In this document: one piece after another, positions 26,001-41,000 of the stretch | How the letters are laid out: the number at the start of each line of letters is the position of its first letter | Position numbering within the stretch: position 1 is the first letter of the stretch | From: Pipra filicauda | Taxonomy: Eukaryota; Chordata; Aves; Passeriformes; Pipridae | Length of the DNA stretch: 64,000 bases | Reading direction: 5' to 3' | Assembly: GCF_003945595.2 (NCBI RefSeq) | Contig: NW_024104898.1 | Span: forward strand, 868,001 to 932,000 | The notes under the pieces: model-generated | What the model saw: only the letters and a program-made list of their open reading frames with translations | Database searches by the model: none | What the model was told of the DNA's origin: nothing | Translations under genes and position numbers: made by a program

Positions 26001-29000
26001 CTTTGCCTGTTCACCTCTTCTATTTCAAAAAGATGAAACCATTGAAAATTAGTAATTACCATCAAATAAATGATGAACAAGTGTCAAGCGGAATAGTTAC
26101 AAGAAGAACGCTGTGCAGTCTATAATGACATTATCCTTTGCTCTGTCTATTGGCTTTGAGTTACAAACTCTGATCTCTGTATTTCACAGAAATCTTTTTA
26201 AGTCTTCTGGTCTGTCCTGTTCTGGAGTCACTGAGAAGCGTTGTGTCACACTTGTGATGACAGTAGCTTTTATTACAGGAATGCGTCAAAACTGAAACCG
26301 CAGTCAAAAGAGTTCTCTTGATGAAGCTGGTTATTTTGACAGATCTTTTGCAAGCTGTTCTGCAGACATCTTTTGTAATCTTGTTTCAGTTTCTCAGCCA
26401 CTATATTCCACCCCAATAAGGTTCACCCCATGGAAGGTCTTGAGATGTTAACTAGCTTTGTGGGTTTTTATGTACAGAAATGTGCTCTTCATAGCCATTT
26501 CCAGGTCCATGTAAAAGTGGGGTATTCCTCCTTCTTGCTCTCCAAAGAACACTGCTGAAGCTGCTGTTTTGAGTTCCACATAACTTGCTAGACTTCTGCT
26601 TTAGAAAAATTTTAAAGGCCTCCAACCTTTCAAATAATTTATCATGAAACTTTTTTTTTTTATTTTGATGATGTATTTTATTCCCATGAATCAGAGTCCT
26701 ACTCTTATTCAAATGAACTCCAGATAAGTTATAAACATCTCTAGAATGGAAACCAAAATGACCAAAAATGCTTCTCTTGTCTTTCGGTTCTGTTACAGAC
26801 TCAGGAAATGCCAACAAAATATATATTACTCAGATAGGGACTTCACTGAAATCAAGAGGACTTCCAGATAATAATGGACTGCAGAAGATAGCCCACAGGG
26901 CTCAAAACTGAGAAATATTCTGCTGAGATGCTTGTTTATTTTGTATCCTATCCAAAGAAGCTTAAAATGAAAGCCGTCTTCATGCCTTCCCCAATAAAAA
27001 GGGAATTCTTACCATTCTTTCCACAAAAAAGACCAGCTGAAGTTCATTCTATATCCTAAATATATGATTAAAGAGTCACTGTACTTCTTATATTGTGGAA
27101 GCAATTCATACTCCCTTTCCAGATATCTAAGGGATGATAAAATACCATTTCATTACTACAGTAGATCAAAGGCAATGAATCTTGGGGTTTTGTTTGAGTG
27201 GTTTTGTTTGTTCTTTATACCCAGCCACCATGTTTTTTCATTTAACCTGCAGACTTGTTCTTTTTGAGTGTTCTCATTTTTCTAGCACAGCAGCTTTTAA
27301 AATATGTCCTCTTATTCTTAGTAATCTCATTTATTTTGTTTTTAATTGTTATCATTGTCTAGTCTTTTTAGAGCCTTTTTGAATGACTATATGTAGTTGC
27401 CACAAGCCTTGAAATGCATTGGCCTTAAATGTTTCAAGTCTTCTGCAGACCTTTACTCTTTTAGCTACCCCTTTTAGTTTTTATCATAGCTTTTCCATTT
27501 TAAGTAGCTCTTGAATTTAACATCCTCTGTATTAAAAGAGTTACCTTTGTTTTTGAAGGACTAGTGAATCTAGATACATACAAGTATCTTTTGTATAGTA
27601 ACATTTTGAATCTGATCATCCTGGTAAAGATCAAGGTAAATACTGTTTTCTGACTAGCTTCATATCTAATTTCTTATAATTTCATCCATTATGGTATTTA
27701 CTAAACTACGTGGAATAATTGGAGTCTCCTTTTGTTTTCTGGGATTTCTACTTTCACAGCCTTCAGATATCCCCCAGCATGTTATCTTCTCCACTTCAGT
27801 CAAGTATTCTGAGATACAGTACATTGCTTATTACTGAGGCCTGTAATTTTAATCCATACCAGTTCTGTTGTTCTTTTACACTGTTAACTTCAGAATTGAT
27901 CATACAGAAAATTTTCTTGACATTTCTTTACATGTGGCATTTTTCCATTCCATTTTCTGCATGCTTTTTGTGATTGCATCATAGCATTTTATGCAGCTTC
28001 TTGACTTATTTCCCATCCCAGAGACTTTTCGTCTCCTCCTTCATCATGTCCAGTTCTCACACTTTTTTCATTCAGTCACAACCTTCATGCACAGGCAAAA
28101 TATCTTGCCTCAAATTATTAAGAAAATAGAATTATTTATCATTCTTTGCAGTCACTGTATGACTTTCGCTAGGTACCTGCTCATATAGCTTTTCTCCACA
28201 GAATTAAAGAATCATTTCACTTTCTTCTCATGCTGCAACTTTTACTTGAGGAATGAGTTGACAGGCTTAAGCATTAGTAAGCCAGTTCCTGAGAAATGTA
28301 GCTGCTCACCATCAGCCTTAAAAAATTAAGATGGTGGAAGCTTTAGTCAAATCAGATTCTGGAATTACAAGCTCAGAAGTGAGACTGTGCTGCTGTTACT
28401 CATTAGAATTATAAAAAAATGCAGCGATTGTTTTTCTCTCACCCTTTACACAAGCACTGTTTAACTTGTATCCTGAGCTGTAGAGTTGTAGCTCGCCTTC
28501 AATTTCATACTTGATTGCTCCTGTCTCTACCCCCCTTTTCATGTCCAGAAAGTTACCGATCTAGAAGGAAGATAAACAGGAGTTAATGAGGTAGCAGCCT
28601 TGTGGGAGTGCTGCACTTCTGGAAATTTGATGGATGAAAGAACCTTAAAAAATGAGATTGACTAAATGTTTATTTCCTGTTAATTTTGTCCTCTGAGATT
28701 TGAAAAACATAGTTTTCTCTTCATGTGTAATTTCTTCCTTGATTGATGAGTTTACAGATCATGAAAGGTGACAGGCTGGCAATACTGAAAAATAGATTTT
28801 CATGTTTGCCCAGGCCAATGTAACTGACAATCCCATCTTCACCTGTTTATCCGTGTGCTCTAGGGATGGGCCATCCATGTACACCCTCAAAAGCAAAAGG
28901 ATATCTTTATTGTCCAGCTTGTTCAGTTCTTTTCTCGATATAATTAAGACCGTCCACCAGGGTGCCGGATCTGACAGATGAATTTCATGTGTTTGTATTC

Positions 29001-32000
29001 TGGGATGTAAGCTTTGAAGCAGATTAACTATAAATTCTATAGCAGATATCATATTACTGATTTTAAGTTGGGTCTCAGAGACAGGAAAATTAGTCTAATC
29101 TGGAGAGAACTACAAAAATGTTTCCTACAGTTTGCAATTAATTTGTAGAGGTAAAAGCTCCTTGCATATGAACCAACATCTTTGTCCTCAACTCTGTAAA
29201 ATCCCTGATTTGCAAAACTTTTTAAGGTAATGTTTTTGTGTTTAAATATTTGTTATGGTTTCCTCAGAAGAACCTGAATTATCAAAGTTGCTTGCATCAG
29301 AACTAGTCCCCCAAATGCAAGAGAATATAAACATTAGACAGACATCTTGAAAAGTAATATGTTGTGCAATATAGAGTTAATGTAACCTGTTTTTCCATCT
29401 TCCTCTTCCCCACCTCTTTCCCTCTCAAAAAAAAATTCCAAGAACAACTGTTTGTTTTTTTTTACCTTGGCATTTAGAATGAAGAAATTGCGGAGTTTAA
29501 TGCAGTAGGTAGTACTATCTGGAACAATTTTGCAGCACCTTATAAAATGTTCTGGTTTGTTTTGACTGTATACATTTAAAGAGCATAATGCTGTCAGAAA
29601 ATGTTCTGTCAATGCACTTAGGATTTAATGATTTTTTTGAATTACAGAACTTTTCAAAAAGGTAGTAATGTGTAATTTGCAGCTCTTTGAGAATTAACCA
29701 TGTGGGAAATCAGGAACTTGCTATTAAAGACCTATGAAAATACATATTTATTTTGCTATAACTTATACTTTTATCTAATACTATTTAGAGTAGAAGGGAC
29801 TATTTCAGTTGGAAGAGACCTACAATGATCGTCTAGTCCAACTGCCTAACCAATTCAGGGCTGACCAAGTTAAAGCATGTTTTTAAGGGCATTGCCCAAA
29901 TGCCTCTTTAACGCTGGCAGGCTTGGGGCATCAACCACCTCTCTAATGTGCCTGTTCCAGTGTTTGACCACTCTCAGTAAACAAAATGCTTCCTAATGTC
30001 CAGTCTAAACCTCCCCTGGAGCAGCTTTGAACCATTTCCACATGTCCTACCACTGGACAGCAGACTCACCATGAGTCAGCAGTGAGCCCTGGCAGCCAAG
30101 AGGGCACCACGTTCCTGGGGCACATCAGACACAGCAGGTCCAAAGAGCTGATTATCCTGCTGTATGCAGTGTTGGTGCAGTCTCACCTTGAGCACTGTGT
30201 GCAGTTCTTAGTCCCACAGGTTAAGAAGGATGTGAAAGTCCTTAAAAGCATACAGGGGAGAGCAACAAAGCTGGTGAAAGGGCTGACTGAAAGCAATGTC
30301 CTATGAGGAGCAACTGAGGACTTGGGGCTTGTCTAGTTTGGAGGAAAGGAAGCTGAGGCGTGACCTCTTTGTTCTCTACAGCTTCCTGAGTAGGGGGAGT
30401 GGAGAAGGGATGTGCTGAGCTCTTCTCCCTGGTTGAATCTGTGTGGATGAGAGGTATTTGGTTGTAACAACTAAAGAATTTACCAGTTCAATAATCTTGT
30501 ATTTAAAGTTCTGTTCTCTATGCAAGGCATTGCTTAAGTACATTTCGATGTCTAAATATTGCATTATAAACTCAAGAAGATTGATATTCTGACAAGTAGA
30601 GCCATAAGTTTGAAATGTTCATGTTTGGTCACTAGAGATGTTTTCTGTAAAATGGAATTTCCTTGACATACATTTCCTAGTGTTTACCATTTAACCTAAT
30701 CATAATACTATAAAGTGAATGTGGATTTTTCATAAGTTAAAACAAAATATGCAAAGCTCTAAATAGCTATGACTTTCTTCTTAAACAAAGATGCACCATT
30801 AAAGAGCACTTCACAAATGGTTATGAGGTCTTTATGTAGTCAACCTTTGTTTATCCATATTTATTAAAAGCTTGAACCTAAAGTTTTCCTATAACTGCCT
30901 ATAGGATATTATTTTTCCAGTACAATACTATTATAGCTGAAGACCAGGTAAAATTGATAAGAGTTGTGTTCATCTAGGCAAAATTTTTTATTTTATGCAG
31001 AAATATCTATGTTTTATATGTGACCATTCATTTTTTTCTCTCCAGCTAGGTGTATGGTTTTCCTTGGGCTGTGCATACATTGCTTTAGAAGGCTATGAAG
31101 GTGCTGCCAAAGCATTTCAGCGCTGCGTGACATTGGAACCAGATGTATGTACTTTTGAACAAGCGATTCAGATGGTTTATCTAAAAGCAACAAGGATGTT
31201 TTCATTATAAACAAGCAAGTCAATAACAAAAAACTTGTTTAAGCTTTAGCCCTTTGAATAAATTAAACTTATGCATGAAGGATATATTTTTGTCATGAGA
31301 GCTAAAAAGAGAGATAAAACAAAACATTAAATTAAAATACCTAGTCCTTAGGTAATCAAATTCTCCTGGAAAAAAAAGGTCAAATAAGTTGTTGTGTGAC
31401 AGGTAGATTTGTAACTATATAGTTAATGAGCACAGGGGAAACAGAGCTTAGCCATTTTTTCAGGATGCAGGATGTGCAAGTATACATTGCTGTTTGACTG
31501 TGGATTGCGATAGTGGAGGTGTCAGCTGGAACATATCTCAGGAATAAACTGGCAATACTTCTGTCAAAAGGCCTGACTGCTAGCATGTTGTTTGCTTAGA
31601 GTTAATGCCACCTATGTGATAGAAACTATTATTCATTCTTTTCTCTTGAGGAATGTGAATAAGAGAGCAATGAAAGGTGACAGAGTATTCTTTTTTCTTT
31701 ATTATAAAATGAAATAAGTTCTTTGGGGAAAAAAATGTATATAAAGACAACTCTCTATTTAAATGGAATTCTTATTTTATATATTGATTTTTTTTTCTTG
31801 TTCAGTATAGTAGATTTACTTTCAAGTAGATACTAAAATTGTATTCATTTATCTCTCTAGGGTCTACATTTAATTGTATTCATTTGACCAAGCCAGCTGA
31901 CTTCTCAGTGGGTTAAGTGGTATTTCTTTTATGAGTAAAGGGTGCTGGGCTGGCTCTCAGTTATGGAGGTGAAATCTATCTTTATACAGTCATCTGCAGC

Positions 32001-35000
32001 AATGTAGTGACCGTTTTTATGAATTAAGTCTCAGAAAGGTTTCCCAGCATGATTTAAGTGCTCCTTAAACCTGAGGATAGCCTTCAGTACCAGAGTGTGT
32101 TTCAGTGCTGTGCTCAGGTTCTGTTCTTCAAATCTCTTCCAGTTGTCGCTTTGCTGAATTCAATGGTGGGGCTTCACATTTATAGCAGTGTAAGGCAACG
32201 GGCAGGAATCATCTCTGTACGTTGCTCTGCAGGTTTTATCTGTTTGCCTGAGATGCATTAGGGGACATTCAGATCATTTTTTTTCCAGTAACAGAGAGTG
32301 GTGCAGGTAAGTAGCTTCCAGCTAGTGAGAAGTGATGAGCTGCTGGCAGCAATGACCTTTCCAGCCTTCCCAGCTAGATCCAGAAGAGGATACATGTTTA
32401 CAGTTTAGACTGAAGGCAATAGCTAACTTAGTGTGAGTTGTAACAGTGTATTCCAACAACAAGACAGTTAATTGGTTATTATATACCTGATTGTTGTTGA
32501 TGTAGTAATATTTATTTATGTATTTCAATTTTAATAAAATAATTTGTATTTCAATGTAATATTTTAACTGCCTTGTAGAAAATATGTGTCAGTGTGTGTG
32601 ATTAGCAAAATCGATATTTGTTAGTTTAATTTACATACTTTTATCAAGTAAGCACAATATAAGTGCATAAATTTTTTGGTATTTCTTTTATCATTCTAGA
32701 ATGCTGAGGCCTGGAACAATTTATCAACTGCTTATATCAGATTAAAACAGAAGTAAGTACGTCAAAAGGATTAGAAGATACTGTCAAATAACTGAGATTT
32801 CCTTTTTTTTTGACATTAAGGTTTTTATTCTTATAAGGTGCTTACCTCATATTTTGTAATTCTTAGCCCTTCAGTTCCCTCTCCCTGGTTAAGTCACTGG
32901 TAACTATTTCATTTCACAGGAAATAGCTTCATAAGCTTTATACAAGTAGCAGCCTCTCTCTACTGTGTTTTCTTGTTAAAAGTTTTTATGATGTAGTAAG
33001 TACAACCAGTGCAAAACATTCATAATAAAATTGGAAACTGATTTGACTATGAAGCTAAGAAGATAGGTCCATTTCAAGCAAACTGTACATTCAGACCTAT
33101 GTAATTTCATAGTATATTATTCTCAGTAGATTTAAGGGAAAACCAGACAGTTTGGTTTTTGTATTACAAAAGCAGATGGAAGTCTGCACACATGCTAGCT
33201 TGCTTGTTCTTTTCCCTCTTTGGATTTCAACTCAATGTAATAAAAGTTTACCTGAAAGAACTTAATATTTAAGAATTTTCACATTATAACTTGTCCCCAA
33301 AGAATGAAACAAAAGAATAAGATAAATTATTTTTAAAACCTCTATTCAAAATCTGACATCAATTTATATGGTTATGCAGTCTGGAGGCAAACTAAAAAAA
33401 GAGAAAGAATAGTAAATTTACAAAAAAGGGTTAATTTATAAACATACATAGTGGGAAGTAATATCACAAATGAAATCAAGAGATTGATATGCTAATGGGA
33501 GCAGGAGGGAGGAGAAAATAAAGGTTAGAATAACTACACAAGGCTAAGAAGTAATAGAAATCAAGAGCTTGTTTTAACTTTTCAGTAGTTCCTTTCGTCT
33601 TCATCAGTGCCTTGAGTATCCCCAATTCATTGTCTTGGATGACGTGATTGATTGCTCCTTTTCTATAAAGTTCAAAATGTCATACGTTCAGTGTACTGCC
33701 TTATGCCTGTTTCATAAACGTATCTTTAATCAAAGTAATTTTTCTGTCCATCTGCTAGAAGGCTGAGAAAATACTGAGTGATTAGTTTCATTTTATTGGT
33801 TGAATTTTATTCTTGTTAATCTATTCTTGTGATCTAATATGCTAAATACATACGAAACTTGTAATCTATTTGATATAGTATCAAAAGCAGTAAAGGGGGG
33901 CATGTTTCTGCGCTTTTTTCCCCCACGAAACACGTGGGATAGGACTGTACAGTAAATTTTATGTCAGTACTACATGCTGGTATCCAAGTGTGGCTTGTAT
34001 TTGAAGTAGAATAGCAACTTCTTTGATTATTCATGTAGTCACTTATAGACCAAGACTTTGTATGAGCTCATTTAACTCACTCCCAAAACAGAGAATATCT
34101 ATAGCAGTACATTTCAGAACAATTTATGGGGGGGACTGAGTGGTGGTGAAAGTTTAAATACTTATTTTTCAAACCTGCCAGCAAAAAAAAACTAAAATTG
34201 AGTGAGGATTTAAAAAAGGAAAACAAAGTAAAATATTTAATTGTTTTCTTTCACTCCCTCAAAAAAATCAAGCTTTACTCCAGCCACGCTGTTAAATCAG
34301 GCCCACTAATGCATTGCACATTTGGCCAAGTCTTGACAGAGTCTCATACAACAGACAAATATAAAATGTTTACGCTTTTATGAAAAGCGTATGCAAACAA
34401 TTTGCTAACACCCAAAGGAAAGGGGTTTTGTTGTGTTTTGAGGTTGTTTGCTTTATAAGACTCCACAAGTTTTGTGTATTCTGAATTTCCTTCAGAAAAA
34501 TTAGTTGTGATGAAAACAGACTCTGTGATTTGGTTTACCAGAAGAAATTCCTTGGGTACCAGGAGGTCCTTGAAATCTAGGTCTTGGATTTGTCAGAACA
34601 AACTGAAACTGGAACTGACCCTTTGTCCTTTGGGTGAAAGATTCCTGGTTTCCGAGACAGGATAATGCATTGATGCAGCTACTGTTTCCTGTTTGGGTAT
34701 GAGTTGGTTTAACTCATACATAAAATACATTAAATACATAGGGGATTTGTTTTGAGAATCTAGATGGCTTTATTGGCATCATGAGAGTGACGATCTGTGA
34801 AATACGTCTTCCATCCCATCCCTTTGGTATCTTGATTACATTTCACATTTGCTTCTTACTGGCGTCTGCCCTTCTGAGAACTTATTAACTTTTTTAGGAA
34901 AATAGGACAGATGATGCAGGCTAATCCTGCAGATGCTGACGAGCAGTTGCAGAAACAGTTTCTCTATGGGGTACATCAGTCAGGCAGAGCATCTTCCAGC

Positions 35001-38000
35001 CTGTCAGAGAGCTGTGGCAGATCCCAGCTTTCATTGTAGCAAAATCCACAGAGGAAGGAGCAGGTCTCTGTTCTTTTCTAATACAATCTGTCAAAATCAG
35101 GGTCTAAAATCTCTTAGTGAAGTGAATCTGTTAGCAGTGGAGGAGAGTCAACTGTTAGTACGTTTACTCATCAGCATTATGTCTATCAATATATCAGGAA
35201 GAGAAAGAAGAAAGGAGTGAACACGGGAAGATCCTGCCTGCAGACTGTTCTGCTGTAGCTATGCCAAATTACCTGTTTTCCTTACATAATTTTGTTCTAG
35301 CAATCTACTCTCTTCATGTGTATTTAGTAACTTTTTTAATATTGAGGGCTTAGATTGGCAGTTATTGGCATTTTTCCCTGGCCTAACCATTCCAAGCTTT
35401 TAATGGCCTGATCAACTAGTTAGATATTACCTTTTCCTGGCTGAGATATTTACACTCTCTTGGACCCTCTTTTTGAAATTCAACCAACAATTTCTTTGGG
35501 CTTTCTTTAGAGACAACACTTTTAACAACTTACTCAAGCAGTAGAATAGAGGAAGTGAACTGCAAGTTTTGATAACAGGCCATCTTTATTCGATATTTAT
35601 TAAAAAGAGATTTATTGTCATGTCTTCCCAATTTAGATTTTTTTTTACCAACCCAGGAGAACTCTGTTTCAAGTTTTTATTTAAAGGAATCTATTCCTTT
35701 TTGGCTTTTTTTTTACCTATCATGACTGTCCAACTGAGAGTACACTTTGGTCTCTTAGAAAGAACCATATAATTGCAATTCTCCAGCAAAGCTTTTTTTA
35801 AAGTTTCACATTTGTTGCAACTTTTGGCAATATGTTTAAAGCTTTAAACAGTAAGCACACAGACCTTACCAACATATATTTCAGATGGCACGTTGCTTAC
35901 CAGAGAATGCCATTACTTCTCTATTTTAGTAAGAGAATGGTCAAGAGTTGCCTGCAGTGGATCCATATGAAAAAAGAAAGATGCTTTGTAACTTGATAGT
36001 GATTTTATAGGAATTGTGCTTTCCACCTTTATTCCATAAAACCTTCTCCTGCTCCTGTGAGATGGTTCACTGGACAGCACCTTTGGAGAAGGACCCCTAA
36101 TAGTGTTTGGGCTACTCTGACACATTTGTACTGAGCAATGCAGCATCAGGGAGCAGAGAGTGTAAGTAAACCTTCCAGCTGACCTAAGGAAAAAACCAGT
36201 TAAAAATGCAGAGCTTCTGTGCAGTGGACATGCATGTTTACCATGTGCAAATGTTTAAAATAAATCACAAAAAGCTGTTAAGTAACCTTCTTCTGTGTGA
36301 TGAAATAAGTCAGTACCATTCTGCATCTGCCATGAACTCAGTGATTTTCTGGTTTTCAATGTTTATTAGAACTGCAGCATGAGTAAGATTGTTTTCTGAT
36401 GGTTTCAGTTAAAAATTCAGAAAGGAAAATAATGACATAGATGGCTCAATTATGATGAATTTTTGTCAAAAAATAATTATGAGAGCTAACAAAAATTACA
36501 TAGTTCAGAATACAGAGTGTACTGTTTTGAGTGAACTGATAGAAAGTAATTTGCAAAAGAGATTAAGGGATTATCAATATTGTAAATGATGAACAATAGC
36601 TTTTACGTTGCACTGTTTTCTAAATGTATTTTTTTAAATAAGCAGCTTTCTATTTGATAGAATGCCAACTAATTTTAGTCTAGAAATCTTCTATAATCAA
36701 GATTTAATATAGAATCTTAATTTCTATTCTGTTTTTATTATTGATTAGGATCAAAGCATTTCGAACCCTCCAAGAAGCTCTCAAGTGCAACTTTGAGCAC
36801 TGGCAAATATGGGAGAACTATCTTCTCACCAGTACAGATGTTGGAGAGTTTTCAGAGGCAATTAAAGCTTATCACCGGCTCATGGACTTAAGAGAAAAGT
36901 ACAAGGATACACAGGTCAGGAAGTTTTCATATTTAGTCATCTTATATGTTCAGTACTTTTTCTTCTGAGACAGAGAGAGATTGCTGATAGCTACTGATAG
37001 TGGTATCAGTAATGACAGTATGCATACCAGTGAAGTTATGTTGGCAAGTGATTTAATTTTTGGAGATTTGTACTGTAAGAATAAATGTTTAAAATAAAAA
37101 TGGACAAAACCAAAAACCTTTGCATCCTGATTGCAGATTGCAGACTTCTTCAAAGGACAAGCCCTGCAGTTTTAAGATCTATTTTTATATGAAACACTAT
37201 GCATAACTCCCTCTTTCCATATTGTTCCCACATGTCTCAGTATCAGAAATAATATAAATTATTTAGTTTAAAAAAAGGTAATCTTTTTCCATGTGTTTGA
37301 AAATTCCACAAATGAGCCTCTGAAAGTAAATTGAATGCATTAAAATCATAACATTGATTCTTAATAACCAGAATAAAGAAAAATAGAAGAGGTATTTTTT
37401 GCTCATCTTTCACTGTAGTTCAGTTAAGTTCAGTTAAGTTTTGTGTTTGTAAATGTACGCTCTCGACAAAATCCAGAGAACCTACTTGAACAGCTTCAGC
37501 TGTGACGTTACCTTGCCTGAAACCAGGTTCTGATTCAAGGAGTGTTCTGTACACTCAGTGAAAACAGCAAGGTGAATCTGAAAGGCAAGCCAAAGAATCT
37601 CTTAAGCATAGTAGTGAAACACCTTCAAAATCCCTTGCAAACTTAACAGATCCGGTTTAAAAGCTTACGGGTTCTTAGGGAGATTGTGTATAGTACCAGG
37701 GTAAGAGGAACCAGCTGCTGCTGGTCATGGAACCCGGGCGTACCTTTTGGTTTTTTGTCCCATAAAAAATAACTTTCCTGGATCTTGTGAATTTGAGTCC
37801 AGTGATGAGTAGAGAGAACAGACAGACAGAATTAGTTACGATTGTGGAAACATCTCGTTTGTTCATGGGAGACAGAACACTTTTTTCAGAATAGTTTTTA
37901 ATAACAAGTTGTATGTGACTGCAGTACTTACTACTATAAAGCCAATCATGCACAGGATAACATTCTATCTTAATAAAATCTTTTAGGTTTGATATAGCTA

Positions 38001-41000
38001 ACATTAAAGGTCTTACTCTCTTTGCACTAAAAAATGTCTATGGAAAATAGTCTTTAAGTGATAAGGATTAGTGTGTTTTACAGCTACAGTATTGTAGTAC
38101 TGGTAGGGCCTGTCATGGAACATCTTGTAGATGGTTGGCTTTTTTCAATGAATTTTTTTCTCAATTGTTAGTTTAAATAGCATTTCTAGGGGTGGTGTAC
38201 TGTATTATTTTAAACAGATTGACAGCTGACTAGGAATAGAACCTTCTACATGTATTTGCCCATTTTAAATATTTTTAGATGATACAGACTCCTATTACTG
38301 TTATTCATCAGATTCTATGTAGTATATTTTGTTAAAATATTTGGGGATATTGCTTGCGCTAAATTTCTATTTTTGTTGTATAACTCATTTGTCATCTTGT
38401 TCTCATTTAACTTTTATCATTTTTACAGAAGCATATATATGCTCTCCTTCCTACATTTTTTTTCATCCTAATTTTAACTTTGACTTCTGATATGTGAAGT
38501 GTTTTATGGGTTTCATTGTAACTTGTAATACAGTTTCCTCAATTAGAAGGATTTTACTGTTTTGCCAAGAAAAACCTCAGAGCCTCATTAAAGAATTTCA
38601 GAAAGACTTTAATCAATTTTCTTACAAGGAAGAGAAGAGCATTTCTGTAGCAAAACAAAAAAGCATATAAAAATAAAAGCTTGTGCTGAGATTGTTTACA
38701 GAGCTCACGATTAATTGCTAAGCCTCTCCAGTTTGCCAACTGGATTGTTTTAGACATCATCAGTATAACTGCCTTGTGCAATTGTGTTTTAGCAATGTAA
38801 AATCATAAGCATGAGTACATGGAAACCTACACCTTTGTTTCCATGCAGCATAGTATGATCTTCTCTCAGGTTATATTTAGTATTTGTAGTCATCATAGAT
38901 TTTTATTGACAGACTACTAAGCTAGATGGCATAGTGGTGAGAAAGAAGGTAGGAATTGAAATAAAATAAATATCCGTGAAACTGAAAGAAACAAGTTGAG
39001 TTATCCATTCTGGTTCTTTGTGAAAACAGAAAGCCAGTGACTAATTGCTTTTAGCATAATCATTGTTGCAGAATACCCCTTGTGAGACTGAATGCATCAA
39101 TTACAAGTATGCAATTGAAGATATAATTCGAAATGTCCTTGATTTCTGTAGTTACATCAGACTATTTCAGAATAGTATGAAGTCATATTTTTAAAAATCG
39201 CTAATTTCTTCTAATAACAGTAAAGCATTCAGGTCTTCATGTAGAATTTCTGTTAGGCCGTTGGTGTCTTTTTTCACACTCTTCTGAGTACAGAAGACCT
39301 GGGAAAATTTGCTTCTAAGCTATTCTAGTAATTTAACAATGTCATGAGGCTTGAAGATATGTATGTACAGATTCTGCAGACAGAATTGAACGCTAAAGGG
39401 CTCTTTATAAAGAAGAAACAATGCAATAGAATATTACAACAAAGGACATAGTTTCAAAGGTCTCAATTTCCTAGCATTCCACATACATGTTAAAAGCATG
39501 CCTTTTTACCTTCCCTCCTTACTGGTTCTTAAAATTCTTCACACTTCCATATTTCTTTTAATGTTCATGAACCTCCTGAGAAATATACCTGGAAAACCTT
39601 TAATATACATGTTATGTAATAACATGCGAAGGCTCACTGAATTATCTGTAGTTTCCACTGGTAGACCAGTCACTAAAAAGTACCCAAGGAAAAAGCCTTA
39701 CTTGTTGTAATCATCAATTTAGTCTCTGAATTATTAGTATGAGGTAGTAAATATACCTGAAACATTTTTGCAACTGCTCATCATACTACTTTTTGTCACA
39801 TGCGTGAGGCAGTCAACCTTTTTTACTTGGAAAGTTGCAGTTTGGTGAATAACAAAGCTATTTTGTGGGTGGAAAAGCTGTGTTGATGCACTGCTTCAGA
39901 AACCAAGTCTTCATCATGTGCTGACAAAGAATACAAATGCAGAAGTATGGACAAAGCGTTCCACTTTGCAGTTCTGTGTTTTTCAGGTTCTAGCAAAGTT
40001 TTTCTCTTAAGCTCTACATTAAGTAACATCCTCGTTTCAGTGGTTTGTGTTGCCAAACCGTTTCTAACAAAAGGCCACAAGGACATGTTCCAAGGGATTT
40101 TGAAAAGCGGGGGTAGGAATTAAAAATTTCTGGAGCTCTGTTTCTTTTAAGTGGCTCACTAATGACAATTATCTTTATTTTAAAACCTTTCATTTGGAAG
40201 GGGTGCAGGGAGGGCTCACAGACTGCAGATTTGTTGTTTTGGATCTGGTGTCTGAGGGTTTTCTTCTTTCTTGAGCACTGTCAAGTTTGATTAGTATTAG
40301 GGAAGCTTCTAAAAATGGTTTGACCAAGAGAATTTTTATATGAAAGGAGTTGTTTGGAGAACAATTGTGAAATGAGATTAACTGGTGACAATCACAGCAT
40401 TTATAAATTATTTGGTTTGTTTTGAAGGTTTTGTCTTGTGGTGTCTTTTGTTCAGTTTTTTAGTGAACACACATTATTTACAAAAGCAAAGGAGAAGGAG
40501 GAATGCAGATAGTGTGATGTCATACTAAACACAAACCCTGCTCAGTGGTCATATGGAACCCAGTTCATTAAAAGAGACATGAAAAAAACCCAAATGAACA
40601 AATAAACAAAAAACGCTCTACTGCTTGTTTGAGATCCTGGGTAACAGAGCATTGCTTTAGTAGTTTAGTATATATGGCAGTTCAAAATTTCTCAAAGATA
40701 CAAATTTTAATACTTAGGACAACCATCTAAAATGGAAAGCTCTGCTACAGTGCTAAATACTTTTTGATGATTAGGACAATTCACTTGCAGTTTGAAATAA
40801 CTTCATTTAAGAACTGGGCACAACCAAGCATTAATGATTCATTACTGTTTAATGGGCCCTTTAATCCAGGTTTTGACACTAGTTTCATTTTCACTGCTGT
40901 AGTGCTAAAGCTTACACGGAAAAAGGAGATGGATTGTTACGATGAAAGTGTAAGCAAAGCCAGAACTCTATGAGAATACGGATAATTTTTCAGTTGCTAA

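Larger units (their letters stand above)
25799..31045 (+). other. TTC27: TTC27 intron c-d
   Basis: This 5.2-kb intron is T-rich on the + strand at about 27.1-28.2 kb. It carries two adjacent CR1 fragments in opposite orientation at 29795-30430. No other feature is supported. Confidence 0.85.

Noticed and set aside
26452..26817. 121-codon minus-strand ORF
   Set aside because: Low-complexity lysine stretch from poly-A and no recognisable family; it lies in an intron of the opposite strand.
30082..30306. 74-codon + strand ORF with protein-like sequence
   Set aside because: Not a host gene: it is the decayed C-terminus of CR1 ORF2 and is reported as such.
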